Shown in pieces: positions 35,036 through 46,647 of a stretch of DNA of 64,000 bases. The DNA is from Coriaria nepalensis (Eukaryota; Streptophyta; Magnoliopsida; Cucurbitales; Coriariaceae), in the NCBI GenBank assembly GCA_027186245.1, contig CP114485.1, positions 930,001 to 994,000 on the forward strand, in the 5' to 3' direction. The notes under the pieces were generated by a model. The model saw only the letters and a program-made list of their open reading frames with translations, ran no database searches and was not told the origin of the DNA. Position 1 is the first letter of the stretch; every line of letters begins with the position of its first letter. Made by a program: the position numbers and the translations under genes.

Positions 35036-36568
35036 TCAGTAAGTCCAGTCCTGAGGAAGGCATATTTCATGGCTTAAACGTGCTGCCTCTGATCGCATAA
35101 TCATCTGCCTTTGCTGAGCCAACAGGGCATTTCTTCGAGCTACCATTGCATCTACAATTTTCAAAATCAGGAACACAAAATTAGAGGCAAGAACTCGACA
35201 TGTCCAAAAATAGCTAAATTGAAAAATGTTAATCTTAAAAAATCCAGGAGCAAGACCTCCATTTAAGGTTGTTTGAGGAGGAACCTTCATCTCATCAAAG
35301 CTCAAGTTCAGAGCTTGAACCACTTTTGCTGGAAGCACGACAGTCGGACAACCTAGTTACACACCAAAAAATTACAGAGCATGTTATAAATTGACTCAAA
35401 TTATGAACCAGAACAATGACAAAAACCATAGTATTTTGGTACCACTTTTTTTACGAGGTTCAGGCGGATTGGTATATAGTCGAGGCAAGAAGACACCAGT
35501 CCCAGCGGACTCTCTTTTAGCGACAGATCCACCACCGGGCAAAGCGGGCCGCATGACGGCTGCCTGACTCCTATGCTTTACCTTGGGGGTTTGGAGAGGA
35601 GGACATGCAGACTGGGGTAAACCCAGAGGAAGCCCGCTTCTCCCTATACCCTGCACTGATTGCCTTCCCCAAGAAAATTCAAACTGCGTCTCTAATATCC
35701 GATCTATCCTAGCTTGCTCAAGCTGCAAGACAACACGCCCGTAAGAATTTAAGAATATTCCAGTTTTCATGGAATCCAATCACTCAGTCAAATACCGTAC
35801 CCATTTTCGATTAACTACGAAGGAAACCGATTGGCTTTACCTGAGCTGATTGAGTGAGCTTCTGCGGTGGACGGTTATTTAGGTGGAGCCGAGAGTTTTG
35901 ATTATTAACACAAGATACGCGGACGGGAGTAGGAACAGGGCGAAGCATCCCTCTGTTAAGCTGATCGTGGCCACTTATCTTCATTCTCGCAACTTGGCCA
36001 GCAGCCGCATAAATGAGATCCCAAGCATCGTTTTCAGCTCCCAACGGGCTCGTGGGTGGTGATGGGCCCTGTGAATAAGCACCCGACCAGCGTCCTATTC
36101 CACCCAAAGTGGACTGAGGCGAAACCGATATTAAGTTCCTCTGTTTCTAAGTTCCGAAACATTTAAAAAGAGTAAGAACTTATAAAATGGTTGCATAAGA
36201 AAATCGAGATTTGAAAATTAAGGCAAGAGAGAGCGTGCCTCGGATCTGTTGGGAGCTAAGCATGGGACGGTGGCTTTCTGAGTTTCGTGAAGGGAGTACT
36301 GTGCGAGTCGCTGAGTTAACCCGACGAAGAAGTTGTCCTCCTCGCTGTTTTCTGTCTCTGTGGAGCTCACGACCGATTCGATCGGAGAGTTGAGAGCGGA
36401 GCTGGGACCGAACAAGTCAAACTCGTAAGGGAACTCGGCGGGGAAGTTGATGTTGGATCTTAAGGCCGTGTTTGCTAGATTTCCACGTTTCTCCATGAGC
36501 ATATTGCGGTCTGAGGTTAACTTCGACGGAAGCCAAAAATAGTCAAGGTCTTCCTGAATTTCCGCCAT
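35036..36568 (-). CDS. Uncharacterised plant-specific protein (At3g54000/At5g59050-like)
   Basis: Five exons join in frame: 36239-36568, 35841-36140, 35443-35722, 35257-35352 and 35036-35151, giving 373 residues. I recognise it only as a conserved plant protein of unknown role, similar from memory to At3g54000/At5g59050. Visible blocks are MAEIQEDLDYFWLPSKL, the Ser-rich ESVVSSTETENSEEDNFFVG, SPQSTLGGIGRWSGAY, a Gln-rich helix with CPPLQTPKVKHRSQAAVM, GTGVFLPR, PAKVVQALNLSFDEM, and a C-terminal basic helix MVARRNALLAQQRQMIMRSE ending DWTY. It has no membrane segment or signal peptide. The first intron must use a GC donor (36237-36238, GAG/GCACGC), because no GT precedes the in-frame stop; the total length then divides by three. 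The other introns are GT-AG. Confidence 0.8.
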
Positions 36569-39500
36569 ACGAACAACAAATCAGAGAGAACAGATTGAAG
36601 AAAATACAGAGAGAGAGAGAGAGCAGAGAGATGGTGTTAAGAGAGTGGAAATTGCTGCTTTGAGAAGATTTAATGATGACCCAGTTGAGTTTGCTGTGAC
36701 TACAGACTGGGGGACCCAAAAAGAAAGAAAAGAAGATGAGAAAAGCATGGAGTAAGAAGAGAGAGGGTAGAGAATGTGGAAGACAGGGTGCTTTTATTAA
36801 GGTTTCAGGGTTTTATTGAGACAGTTCAGTTCAAAATGGTTTGGAGGGGGGGAGAGGTTGAGAAAAATAAAAGAAATATGATGGCCCACCTGCCATTTGT
36901 AGAAAAATAAAACATACCACTCTTTTATATATATATCACAACACCACTCATGTTTGATTACTGATTAACTTCCATACTGATTTATCATTAGCAACAACAT
37001 TGGGTATCCATCGAATGTTTGTTTTAGTATATCTCATACTCAAGCAACCATTGCAAGAATGTCAACATTACTGTATCATGGGTTTACACTGAATCTATTG
37101 GAGTTTAATATGGCTTATCTAATCTAAAACAACTAAGTTTTTTTTTTTTTTTTTTATATCTTTTTAAGAAGAATTCAGAAGTTTACTTTTTTATAATTAA
37201 GATGATATGAAACAAATAGAAGCAAAGTGATCATCCCATACCTTCATTGCTGTTTGTCTATCTTTGAAACAATGGCGATTAGATGCAATGGAGATTCCCA
37301 TTATTTTGATATTGATTTCTACTGCCAAAGCATTTCTCTCATACTTTCCAACCGAAAATTTGAATTTCTGGGGGACAAGCCACGCTCCATAAAGAAGAAA
37401 AGGAATAGATAGAGTGGTTGCCGCCGACATTCCATTTGTATGATTCCAGGAAAGTGGGAACCGTGGCTTTGTAAATTTTTGAACAAAACAAAAGGCCGAG
37501 CTCGACCATTTAATAGCCGGAAGATGGTGGGAATAAGGAGCAGCCATGAAACGGCACGGCACAACAATGTATATACATACCTATGCAGAAGGTTCCATCG
37601 TAAAAGCATTCTTCATGTCAACGAGCCGACGTAATAAACCTATTGCCCCTGTTGATTTATCCCCCCCCCCCCCCCTCCAAATAGTATTGTATGTCCACAT
37701 CCATTACATTATTGCGGGCTATAAAGTGAATCAATAAAGATAAGGATTACATCAATTTGATGGATCCATAGTTTCAAATTTTAGGACATTGATGATTCTC
37801 ATTTTCAAATTGATCCAGCTAACTACATCATATGATTTCACCAGATCGACAAATGTATTACATTAAATAAATATCATCTTCATGATTCATCATGAACAAC
37901 ATTTCGCTGTATCTAAGTAAAAGTTAGTAGACATAATCATTCGGAAATTTATCTGTATTAATTATTACTACAGTAATTAAGATTAATCAATCTCTTAAGT
38001 GTTAAAATAGCTTTTTGCTGACATGCCAGATTTACCGGACGGATAAGATTGTTCAGGGTGTGTAACTCACGCGTTCCCGATTCGTTTCGTGTTATCCATG
38101 TGTAGCCGCAATTAATTATGCAACGTAATTTCCTCGTTCAAAAATAATTATGTACCAAGAACCGGGTAAAGTAGTAATAATTGATATATCGTGTAAAAAA
38201 TGATAAATGCTGTTTTGACTGCTGTCACGGAAAGCTCGTGACTTGGTCCGGTGATCAGAGCACGCCCCTTGCATTTAATAGGTTGTTGTTGGTGTTTATA
38301 GTTAATGTTATGGCATGGAAGTTAGAATTCACAGTAGAATATATACGGCACCTTCAACTGTCGCATCCCGCCACTCCCGCCACCGAATCCGTTAATACGG
38401 CGTTTGCTTTCTCAAAATCCGGACGGACAAGAGAGGTTGGGTCCCCAAAACGGCAATATGAAAAAAAAATGAAATCTCACTATCAACTGCATTTAATGAA
38501 CTTCCCGCCAAAAGAGAGAAGAGAATATGATATTAAAAAAATAAAAAAAGAATGCAAATATTTGCGCCAGAGGACCACGCCGTCAGTCAAAATAACAGGA
38601 AGAAGTTTTATTTCTTTTTAGATTGATCGAATTAAATTTAATTTTAGGAGAAGAATGGGGTCCTACTCTCTCCAGTGTGCGTGTTATCAAGCTTATCAAA
38701 GACTGTTTGGTATATAATGAAAGGTGGCATCCACACAACATGATCAGCGCGTAAAGGAGTGAAAAGACAGAACTGCAAACACTGACAGACAGACATTTGG
38801 GAAGGTGGGCATTGTCTGCCGGCCATCATGCCACATCCTACCTTAAACTGAGTCTCATATATATATATATATTTATTTATTTATATTAAATTTCCCCAAA
38901 AATTATAATATTATAATAGAGTTGTAAACGAGCCAAAATAAATTATTTATTTAATTAATAAGTTAATAATTAATATTTTATTTTTTTTTATTTTGATTCA
39001 TTTAATACAACTGTTATAAATATGTTTTATATACATTTTTTTATGTTTTTTTTTTCTTATCGGAAACAGTCTTGTTTTGATTTGATTTTTTTCTTACCGA
39101 AACAGCGAAGAAGCTCCAAAATTGCCTAATTATTTTGCACGCTTTTGCTTCAAAATTTGACTCCAACGGTCAGTTTCATTTCGCTGCTTCAAAATTTTCC
39201 AATCCCTTGCCTTATCCACTTCGATTTAGTACGTAAGTCCATAGCTATTAGGCTCTCATGGTTATGGAAGTTTTCATTTTTGGTGTCGGGTGTTCGGGTT
39301 ATGCTTTATAACTTGGGGCTGCCAGGCTGTTGGCACAACAGCCCACTCCGTTTCGAAAACGAGAATAAGCATAGTACGGTCATGATGTCGCCTAATGCCT
39401 GCGCTACTCTCTGCGCATTTAGCTCTTTATCTGATCCAATTCGTCAATCAAAAAAGACTAGTCACTTGTAGCATGAATTTGGTTTTCTTCTTATTTTGTT

Positions 39501-39827
39501 TTTTCAAAAGATCATTTTTGTAGCATGAAATTTTATATGAAAAAGGAAAAAAAAAAAACAAAAAGGTGACTCGGTGACTCGGTGTGAATAGACAACTCTA
39601 TCGAGGTTCAGTGATCGTTTCAAAGAGCCGGACCGAAGCCTCCCTTGTTTGGCAATGCTCGATGGATGTCAGGGCCTGAGGAATGGTCGCAAGCAACCTA
39701 AACTGCGCGAGGCCGTAATAGTCAAGTTCATTTCATTATTCATAGAGGAATCGTCGATATCCAACTGCAACGACCAACTAAGAATTTGATGAATTTTTAA
39801 TTACTTTATAATCCAGATTCCATCTGG
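36569..39827. other. Large intergenic stretch
   Basis: No supported gene. The left end is the promoter of the uncharacterised gene, with a GA run at 36611-36622. A T run (37139-37155) and a C run of about 15 (37663-37677) are present, and AT-rich sequence fills 38850-39060. Open frames at 38181-38621 and 39145-39471 look random. Confidence 0.5.
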
Positions 39828-39899
39828 GTCGTTGTAGTATAGTGGTGAGTATTCCCGCCTGTCACGCGGGTGACCCGGGTTCGATCCCCGGCAGCGGCG
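39828..39899 (+). tRNA. tRNA-Asp (GTC anticodon)
   Basis: Seventy-two bases fold as a standard tRNA. The acceptor stem pairs GTCGTTG with CAGCGGC (with G-U pairs), discriminator G. The D arm is TAGTATAGTGGTGAGTA, the anticodon arm CCCGCCTGTCACGCGGG carries GTC, and the T arm is CCGGGTTCGATCCCCGG. T-rich sequence follows for polymerase III termination. It is nearly identical to the usual plant nuclear tRNA-Asp. The GTTCGATCC block serves as internal box B. No intron and no encoded CCA. Confidence 0.97.
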
Positions 39900-40308
39900 T
39901 GTTTTATGTTTTTTCTTAATCGCATACTTTTGTTCATTTGCTTTCTGGGTTTCCTACGACATGTCGTTCACTCATTCTTATTCTTCCGTTGCTTGCGTGT
40001 TGTTTGGTACTGAGACTATGAGCCATATGGCCGGCCCGAATGGACTTTTGAAACACACGGGAGACGCGTTTTCCCTTTTCGATAACTTTCAATCTTTCGT
40101 CAATCATCCCTTTTTTAGCCCACTACGGCGTGTCGTTTTAACCCGTTTTCATACAATCTTTTTTGCTTTGCTTAGATACTTCTCTTACTGCTTCACTCCG
40201 CTCCTGCCTTTTCGCCCAAGCATCCGACTTTCCAGCAACTTTACCAACTCTTCCTACCCCCTTCAAACCCATTTCAACAAACTCTCCGACACGACATCTC
40301 ATACCAAG

Positions 40309-40827
40309 ATGCGCTCCGGCACCAGCATACACATCACTGCCCTTGATGGCATCATAAATGTGAACTCCCTCTTCACATTCGGCGTCTTCATCGGCTTAGC
40401 CTGGACTCCTACCGACCCATCCAACACCCTCATCAAAAACAGCTCATGCACTCCGTCCCCCTCCGTCGCCGAGGACCTCGTCTCCTTCCACGTCTACTCC
40501 TTCAGCTCCTTCCTCTTCTCTAGCCTAATCGCGCTAGGGATCAAGCAGGGGATCCGGATTTCCAAGAGCCCGGCTTACCACCCTGCCGAATTCTTAGCTC
40601 GCGTAAATAGCACGCTCTTGCGGGTCGGAATGTTGGTTTCGGGTGTCGGGTCTCTTTTCGGATGTGGGTTCTTGATGCTCGCCCTCGTTAATGTGGCTCA
40701 GATCAAGCTTGGTACTTTAGCTTGTGGCGGTTCCGATATTTATGCTGCTGTAATTCCGCTTGTGATTTTGGTTCCTATTTCCCTTCTCTTATACATCTGT
40801 GTCGTTTTGTATGCGTTTTTGGTCTAG
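40309..40827 (+). CDS. MEE60: MEE60-like (At5g05950-like) membrane protein
   Basis: Single-exon gene; from ATG 40309 it encodes 172 residues. The start MRSGTSIHITALDGIINVNS matches the family's conserved N terminus, so this ATG is preferred although the frame stays open upstream to 39961. Other conserved blocks are LFTFGVFIGLAWTP, VAEDLVSFHVYSFSSFLFSS and LIALGIKQGIR. Four hydrophobic stretches are visible (about residues 19-30, 60-78, 104-125, 140-172), suggesting a multi-pass membrane protein. Arabidopsis MEE60 was found in a maternal-effect embryo-arrest screen; its biochemical role is unknown. No lesion is seen. Identification is from memory of the family. Confidence 0.78.
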   Translation: MRSGTSIHITALDGIINVNSLFTFGVFIGLAWTPTDPSNTLIKNSSCTPSPSVAEDLVSFHVYSFSSFLFSSLIALGIKQGIRISKSPAYHPAEFLARVNSTLLRVGMLVSGVGSLFGCGFLMLALVNVAQIKLGTLACGGSDIYAAVIPLVILVPISLLLYICVVLYAFLV

Positions 40828-41374
40828 CTCTTTTGCTCCTATGCTGCCCTCTTAGTATTATGTAATTTTTTTTTTTTGTTAAAGATTATGACGGATTAAA
40901 AAAAACAAGAAATTTATCTCTCTTTTTTTTAAAATATGCTTTGAGTATTTCTCCTCAAGTCGGCAATTGAGTAATTATTTCCAAGGAAGAAGGATATAAA
41001 ATTGGATTGGCGGGAATGGGTGGATGGACGTCAAGTCGGCGGCGATTCAGACATCTATAAGAATGGCAGTAGTGGGTAGAATCTCTTTCTTCCATTATAA
41101 TATTGAGATGATAGTGGGTGATGGAAAGAAACAAAAGCACGAACCGTCATTTGGCTTTGAGATTGCCAGGTGTAATCCCTACTAGTTACAACGATTCATG
41201 GAGTGAGTGAGTGCTGCTATACAAGAATTTACATTTCCTCGAAGTGCTGTCTCCACTTCAGTTTAATGGGTTTCACTTACTACCATTTGAGCTGCTTGTT
41301 TCATTGTTTTGTGTATATAAATGGGATAGAGAACTTGGCTTTGAAGGCAGGGGAAGAAAAGTGAAGCTCCTAAG
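40828..41374. other. Intergenic with LTP promoter
   Basis: The LTP gene has a TATA box, TATATAAAT, at 41314-41322, 53 bases before its start codon, so its 5' UTR is short. Nothing else is seen. Confidence 0.65.
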
Positions 41375-41821
41375 ATGAAGTACATTTGCTTTCTAGTGCT
41401 GGTTTCAATTCTGAGCATCAGTAGCTTCAATATTGGAGTGAATGGAGCAGGTGAATGTGGAAGAGCATCTCCTGACACAGAGGTTTTTAAGCTGATTCCA
41501 TGTGCATCAGCTGCACAAGATGAGAATGTTCAGGTTTCTGATAGATGTTGTAGTCAGGTGAAGAAGATAGGATTGGCCCCAAGCTGTCTTTGTGCTGTTT
41601 TGCTTTCTAATACTGCTAAGAGTGCTGGTGTGAAACCAGAAATTGCAATCACTATTCCTAAACGTTGCAAAATTTCCGATCGCCCTATCGGTTTCAAGTG
41701 TGGAGGTTCGTAATATACATGTTCGGTTTTGCTACTACTCTTTTCATTGATCCTGTTGCTTGGAATTGATTAAATTATAACTTGTTTTGTTTTGTTTTTG
41801 GCAGCTTACACATTGCCTTGA
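41375..41821 (+). CDS. DIR1-like non-specific lipid-transfer protein
   Basis: Small secreted lipid-binding protein. The exon 41375-41705 joins a 17-base final exon (41805-41821) across a GT-AG intron. That changes the end to FKCGAYTLP, typical of DIR1-like proteins; reading through would stop at 41711. Total 115 residues. A signal peptide covers about residues 1-25 (MKYICFLVLVSILSISSF). The mature part has the eight-cysteine pattern C, C, CC, CxC, C, C (ECG, IPCAS, RCC, SCLC, KRCK, FKCG), forming four disulfides around a lipid cavity. DIR1 itself carries a systemic immunity signal; whether this copy does cannot be told. No lesion is seen. Confidence 0.9.
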
Positions 41822-42801
41822 AGATGCAAGTTTGATGGTGCTAATATTTATCGAGTATGCTGGAAAATGTGTAGTATGACACTACTAGTCTCTACCTTGT
41901 TGTACCTACTTTGTATATTTGAATGAATGAATAAGGGCTGTACTCACTCGTAGTTTTCAATTATTTATGATGTTTCTCTAGTCAGCAGAAACCAATCTGG
42001 GTCCATCCATCCATGATAAAGAGACAAGAAACCAATCTGGGTTTCCCACTTCTCTAAAATACTGAAAGAAAGAAAAATGAAACCAACTTTAGTAAAGATT
42101 ATATTAATGGGATCTAGAATAGGGTCCGTATTTGACATACAAACTGATCAATCTAAACAACAAATTTGATGTTGAGAACACAGAAAGCACAAACAACATG
42201 ATTAACATTCGGAACGTTTGGAATGGCACGGCAACGAATACCTTATCGCCGGGACATCGACATACAGAACAAGGCCTTATTTCAAAGCTAAAAAAGTTGC
42301 CTTAGTTTTGAGAAGTAATAGGTCATGTTTCTCAGTCGTTTCTTGACAGACAAGCCATGCACAAGAAGCATTAGAGGTTCATAATGTAAATAAGCTGCGT
42401 TACAAGAGTGGAACGAGTTTAAGTAAATAAAGCAGACGAGCATTGATGTCCAATGCAAAGTACCATTAAGATTAAGTAGTCTAGCCTCTCTCTCTACATA
42501 TACATATCTATATATATATAGATCCATATATGATTCAATTTATTACTACGTTATTTCATATATCATAGTTTCACGCTAGCTCTCACCAACTCACCAACAC
42601 AGTCCTGAACCTGAACCTGCGCCTGCACCCACACAGACAAAAACAACTTTCATTGATTATCGCAAACACCTATTAAACAACATGTGGTTCATTTACGCAA
42701 GTGTTTGGAATTGATCAAAGAAAAAAAACAACATGGTTATGCACTTATGCGTACCTGTCGAATGGTAGGGATCTCACGTCCGTTCCTTGATAAGGAAGAT
42801 A
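41822..42801. other. Intergenic, LTP 3' flank and SIS-like 3' flank
   Basis: A 16-base direct repeat (agaaaccaatctgggt) appears twice near 41987-42055. No gene is seen. Confidence 0.6.
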
Positions 42802-43810
42802 TCAGTAGTAAAGCGAGCCTGCACTCAAATCCAAAATAAATAAATAAGGAGAAGAAAAAAAAAAACAAGTAGAGCCTCTACAAGATTAACAGTAATAACG
42901 ATCGTAATACAAAGATTAATCCACTTGTATACATATATAAGCATCAAAAAAATATACCCTGCCACCAGTTTCCTCTAGAAGCAGAGTTAGAATTGTTTCC
43001 ATTTCCATCCTGATCATCACTAACATCTTTCTTGAACTGGAACACAAGCAACAAAACATACGATTTCATCATCATCATCATCATATAAGATTGCGCATAA
43101 GGGTAATGGAGGAATAACATATATATAAATTTTAAGGATATGTATGCGAAATATGCTTACAGTAGGGTAGTGAGATTCAGCTGGTCTGGTTCTAGGGGAA
43201 TAATTTTCTTGGCCCCCATAATGGATGGATGAACTAAAGTAGCAGGGCTCCACACTTGATGCATTCTCATACATATCATTACTTCCACTTCCACTTTTAC
43301 TGCTTCTACTAGCATTCTCTGTATACATTAACCCCACCATATGGTCAAGTTTCATTCATTTGGACATATCATTCAATATTAGGACTAATTGCATAGATTT
43401 ATTTAGACTGCAGGTCTAATTAACAAACCTGTATTTCCACGTTTTCCACTCCCACCTGCTTGATATTCATAATCCTGCCTTCTTACCCCCTCTGGCACCT
43501 AGTATATCACAAAACAATGTTTCAGAACAAAAACTAATTTAGAAAAAAAAAATTTGGCCTAATGAAGTCGGAAAATTACCATAACATATAGTGTTGGAAA
43601 AACCTGCATGCATATATTTACTTGAGAAAAAAAAAAAGAAAATAGAGGGAAAATAGTAACCTGAGTTGGGGGAGGGAAAATAGAGCCAAAAATTCCAGTA
43701 GTGGAGGGTGAAGTTGCTAAGGAGGAGGAGTCTCTCGGACCAAACAGATGATCCAAATTAGTCATGGTCGATGATGATGAGCCAGAACCAACTTTCTTGG
43801 GATTCTCCAT
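42802..43810 (-). CDS. SIS: SIS-like (Salt Induced Serine-rich) small plant-specific protein
   Basis: Five exons join in frame: 43661-43810, 43429-43498, 43161-43318, 42958-43036 and a 17-base last exon 42802-42818, giving 157 residues. It begins MENPKKVGSGSSSSTMTNLD and has HLFGPRDSSS, TGIFGSIFPPPTQ, VEPCYFSSSIHYGGQENYS, and the hallmark C terminus SASRGNWWQGSLYY, whose last residues come from the tiny exon. This layout matches the family of At5g02020 (SIS), a Ser-rich protein without known domains that is induced by salt. All introns are GT-AG. A TATA box (TATAAATAG on the minus strand, 44024-44032) lies about 215 bases upstream. Several G-boxes farther out fit ABA or stress control. Its biochemical role is unknown. 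Confidence 0.82.
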
Positions 43811-46647
43811 AGGAGGATTGTTAATTGTAATAACTAAAAGAAGAAAGAAAGCTAGATATCAACTAGTTGTAGTACTTTAGAGATGATGGTTGATAGTTAT
43901 CTTGTAACGGCCAAACACAGACCAGAGTTGAAGGAAGGAAAGAATTTGGATAAGATTTTCTGAAAAAAGGCACGTGAAGTTTTCAGGTTTGCTCGATGAG
44001 AAGGAAATTGAAACTCTCTGGGCTATTTATAAGCCCCCTTTAAATTCCATTTTTATTTATAATATGCATGCATGTAGAAGACTATATTATGATCTGGGAT
44101 GGATGTGTGCTTTGATGCCTCCCATGTGCCTTCATTGAATGCTTGTATATCTCCTCTGTTAACGTGTTCGACACGTGGGAGCTTTGGGTGGGGCCCAATT
44201 CGACCTGCTATCTATGTGTCCATGCCCCCATACTTATAATCTTTGACCTGTCCCTTTTTTTTATCTAGTCTGCGTCTCTGCTGTCTCTCAGTGCTGTTCC
44301 TCTGTCGCGGGACCATCTTAAAGAAGACAGAAAAGGAAGAGAGGTAGAAATGGAGGAACATGGATAGTTCAAAAAGAAGAGGATGATCGGCTCGGATTTA
44401 TCATTCTCCCTACAACTGGAATCAAATAGAATGTCTGTATAACTAATTTTTATTCCTATATTCAATTTTGTTTTCCTAACAGATATGGTGCATGCAACCG
44501 TCTCCTAATTCAAAGCATATCATTTAGTATAATATCGTACACATATATACGATAATGTCTTGTAATTATTCATTCGCTAATTGTAATTACATTAACTTAA
44601 TATAATGGTTACTTGACATTAAAGACATGGACGTGAAAACGGACACGTGTTATCATTTTTTTAATTTACAAATTCATAATGAAAGCGGTTTAAACCTCCT
44701 AATCATTGATTAATTAGTTGTCTAAGCTTGCGTTTATTAGTTCATACTTATCTGTTGATTTACTTTTGATGATCAATGGGGTATCGCTTCTATACATGTA
44801 GACGGACCATAGCTCCCGTTGTAGCTGTTGTAGTGATCATGTCATGAGTTGTCACGTGATTCCATAAGGAGATATTAATGGATAAGGTGATCAGGCTCAA
44901 CTTGGATTTGCTCGCTTTATGCTGTTCTATATATATATATATATGTATGGATGCGCCAATTAGAAACACCCGGCCATATCTTGATTAAGTTTTTGATCAC
45001 TTTTAGAGTTTTAAACAAAAGAAATGTCAAACAAGATAGTAAGATACCCATATAATTATACGTTAACCCAAGATATGCATATATTATATCTTACTAGCTA
45101 GCGATATCCTGCCGTACAAATGATTGTCTAATTCATTAATCTTGTTTGTGGGCCACGTGATCAATTTAGAGAAGAACATATCTAGATCGATTGATAATGA
45201 ATGAAATATGCATGGATGGTGTGGCTGATTGATTATGAATCAGTGAATTGTTTACTGAACTGATCAAAGAGTTGCCTAACATATTCTCCTCTTCTGTTTC
45301 TATCCACAAATCAAAGATATCTAGCACAGAAAAAGAGCACCAAGAAAAAGTGTCCCCTTTTTGTGTGTTCTTGTGATAGGTAACACTATCTTTTGTGCTC
45401 TCAACGCTATGTGTTTGATTCTGCACAGATTTGTATGTTAGGACACCCAAGTATGGACATCTTGTTTGATACTTTGATGCATTGTTAAATTAATTATTTC
45501 TTAAGCTTGGATTACCCAATTAGAATAACTTATATAAAGATCAATTAGCATTTGATTAAGAAGTTAGGAAAGAATATGTAACATGATATGGGCAACCCTA
45601 AAATATGTGTCTAGGGTTTCCTTTTTTTTATATATATATGAAACATCGACTGTAAGTACACTATATATATATATATATATAGTTTAATCAGACATATTTA
45701 TCATATTCATTATTTATATATAAATTATGATATTAATTACACTATATTAGAATTTGTATTTACCCTACACCTAAAATTAATTAGGGTTATGTACTGATTA
45801 AACACCCTCATCTTTAGAGCCACCTTTTTTGGTCTATCAAAATGATCTGGAAGTCCTGAAATATTCCATGATCTGGCTAAGCAAAGCTAGCTAGAAACTC
45901 GTCCCATCACATAATGGTCAAAAGGAAAAAGTAAATGGACAAGTGTAATGAAGAGAATGAAAGTAATTGCATAGAGAATGGATCTTTTGAGATTTTCATT
46001 AGAACTTCTTAAGAGGAGGATCGTTGACCCAGCTTCAATTCCTCCACCACTGGTATCGATACCCAACCATTCAAACTACTTATAGTAGAAAACGTCTTTA
46101 TGACGTCCCTCCCTCGAGTTGAATAAAGTGTTCAGTTGTAATTACAATTAGCCACATAATTAAGCTTTGTTTTGACTCAAAGTTAATCTAGATTCTAGTG
46201 TATTGCAAGTTGAGCAAATTGTTTGTGAATATACATACGCCCACGTCGTTCATTTTATCGGATTAATGTTACTTTCTTGGTCAAGATGATGAGACTGCTC
46301 ATTTTGGTCAAAGTGATCTTATAGGCCAGTACGTAGTCGGTGGAGAAACAAAAAAAAAAATTTGCAGGTAGGAATGGATATATGGATATGCTTCGTGTCA
46401 AAACGACGAATTTCAAAAGCAGTTCTTGATTTTGGGCCATATATTACTTTTGTGTTTGACCGGAATCTGGATGATCAATTTGCCACGCCGGCACGCCATT
46501 TTCAATTTGGTAGGAAGTAGTTACAGAATAACTATCGATCGTCAAGTTCTTTCGTACATGTTGGTAACTTTTTTTTTTCTTACTGTTTCTCGATAAAAAA
46601 GAATAGTAATCAACTCTTTATCCGATTCCATATGCAGCGACATTGTA
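43811..46647. other. Intergenic, SIS-like promoter and AT-rich DNA
   Basis: Upstream region of the SIS-like gene, then AT-rich DNA with TA microsatellites near 44930-44943 and 45662-45681. No coding exon is recognised. Confidence 0.55.
43971..45159. promoter_or_regulatory. Cluster of five CACGTG G-box/ABRE motifs upstream of SIS-like gene
   Basis: CACGTG occurs at 43971-43976, 44172-44177 (as ACACGTGG), 44644-44649, 44853-44858 and 45154-45159. The nearest is about 160 bases upstream of the SIS-like ATG. ABF/AREB bZIP factors bind ACGT cores with this context in ABA and salt responses. Function is inferred. Confidence 0.5.

Noticed and set aside
37197..37737. Several overlapping frames of 60-120 residues on both strands
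   Set aside because: None matches a family, and the frames conflict; AT-rich chance frames.
39145..39471. Plus-strand frame of 108 residues upstream of tRNA-Asp
   Set aside because: No conserved motif, membrane topology or signal peptide that I trust.
43065..43085. (ATC)n run considered as part of a CRISPR-like or satellite array
   Set aside because: A simple trinucleotide run inside a SIS-like gene intron; no spaced repeats anywhere in the window.
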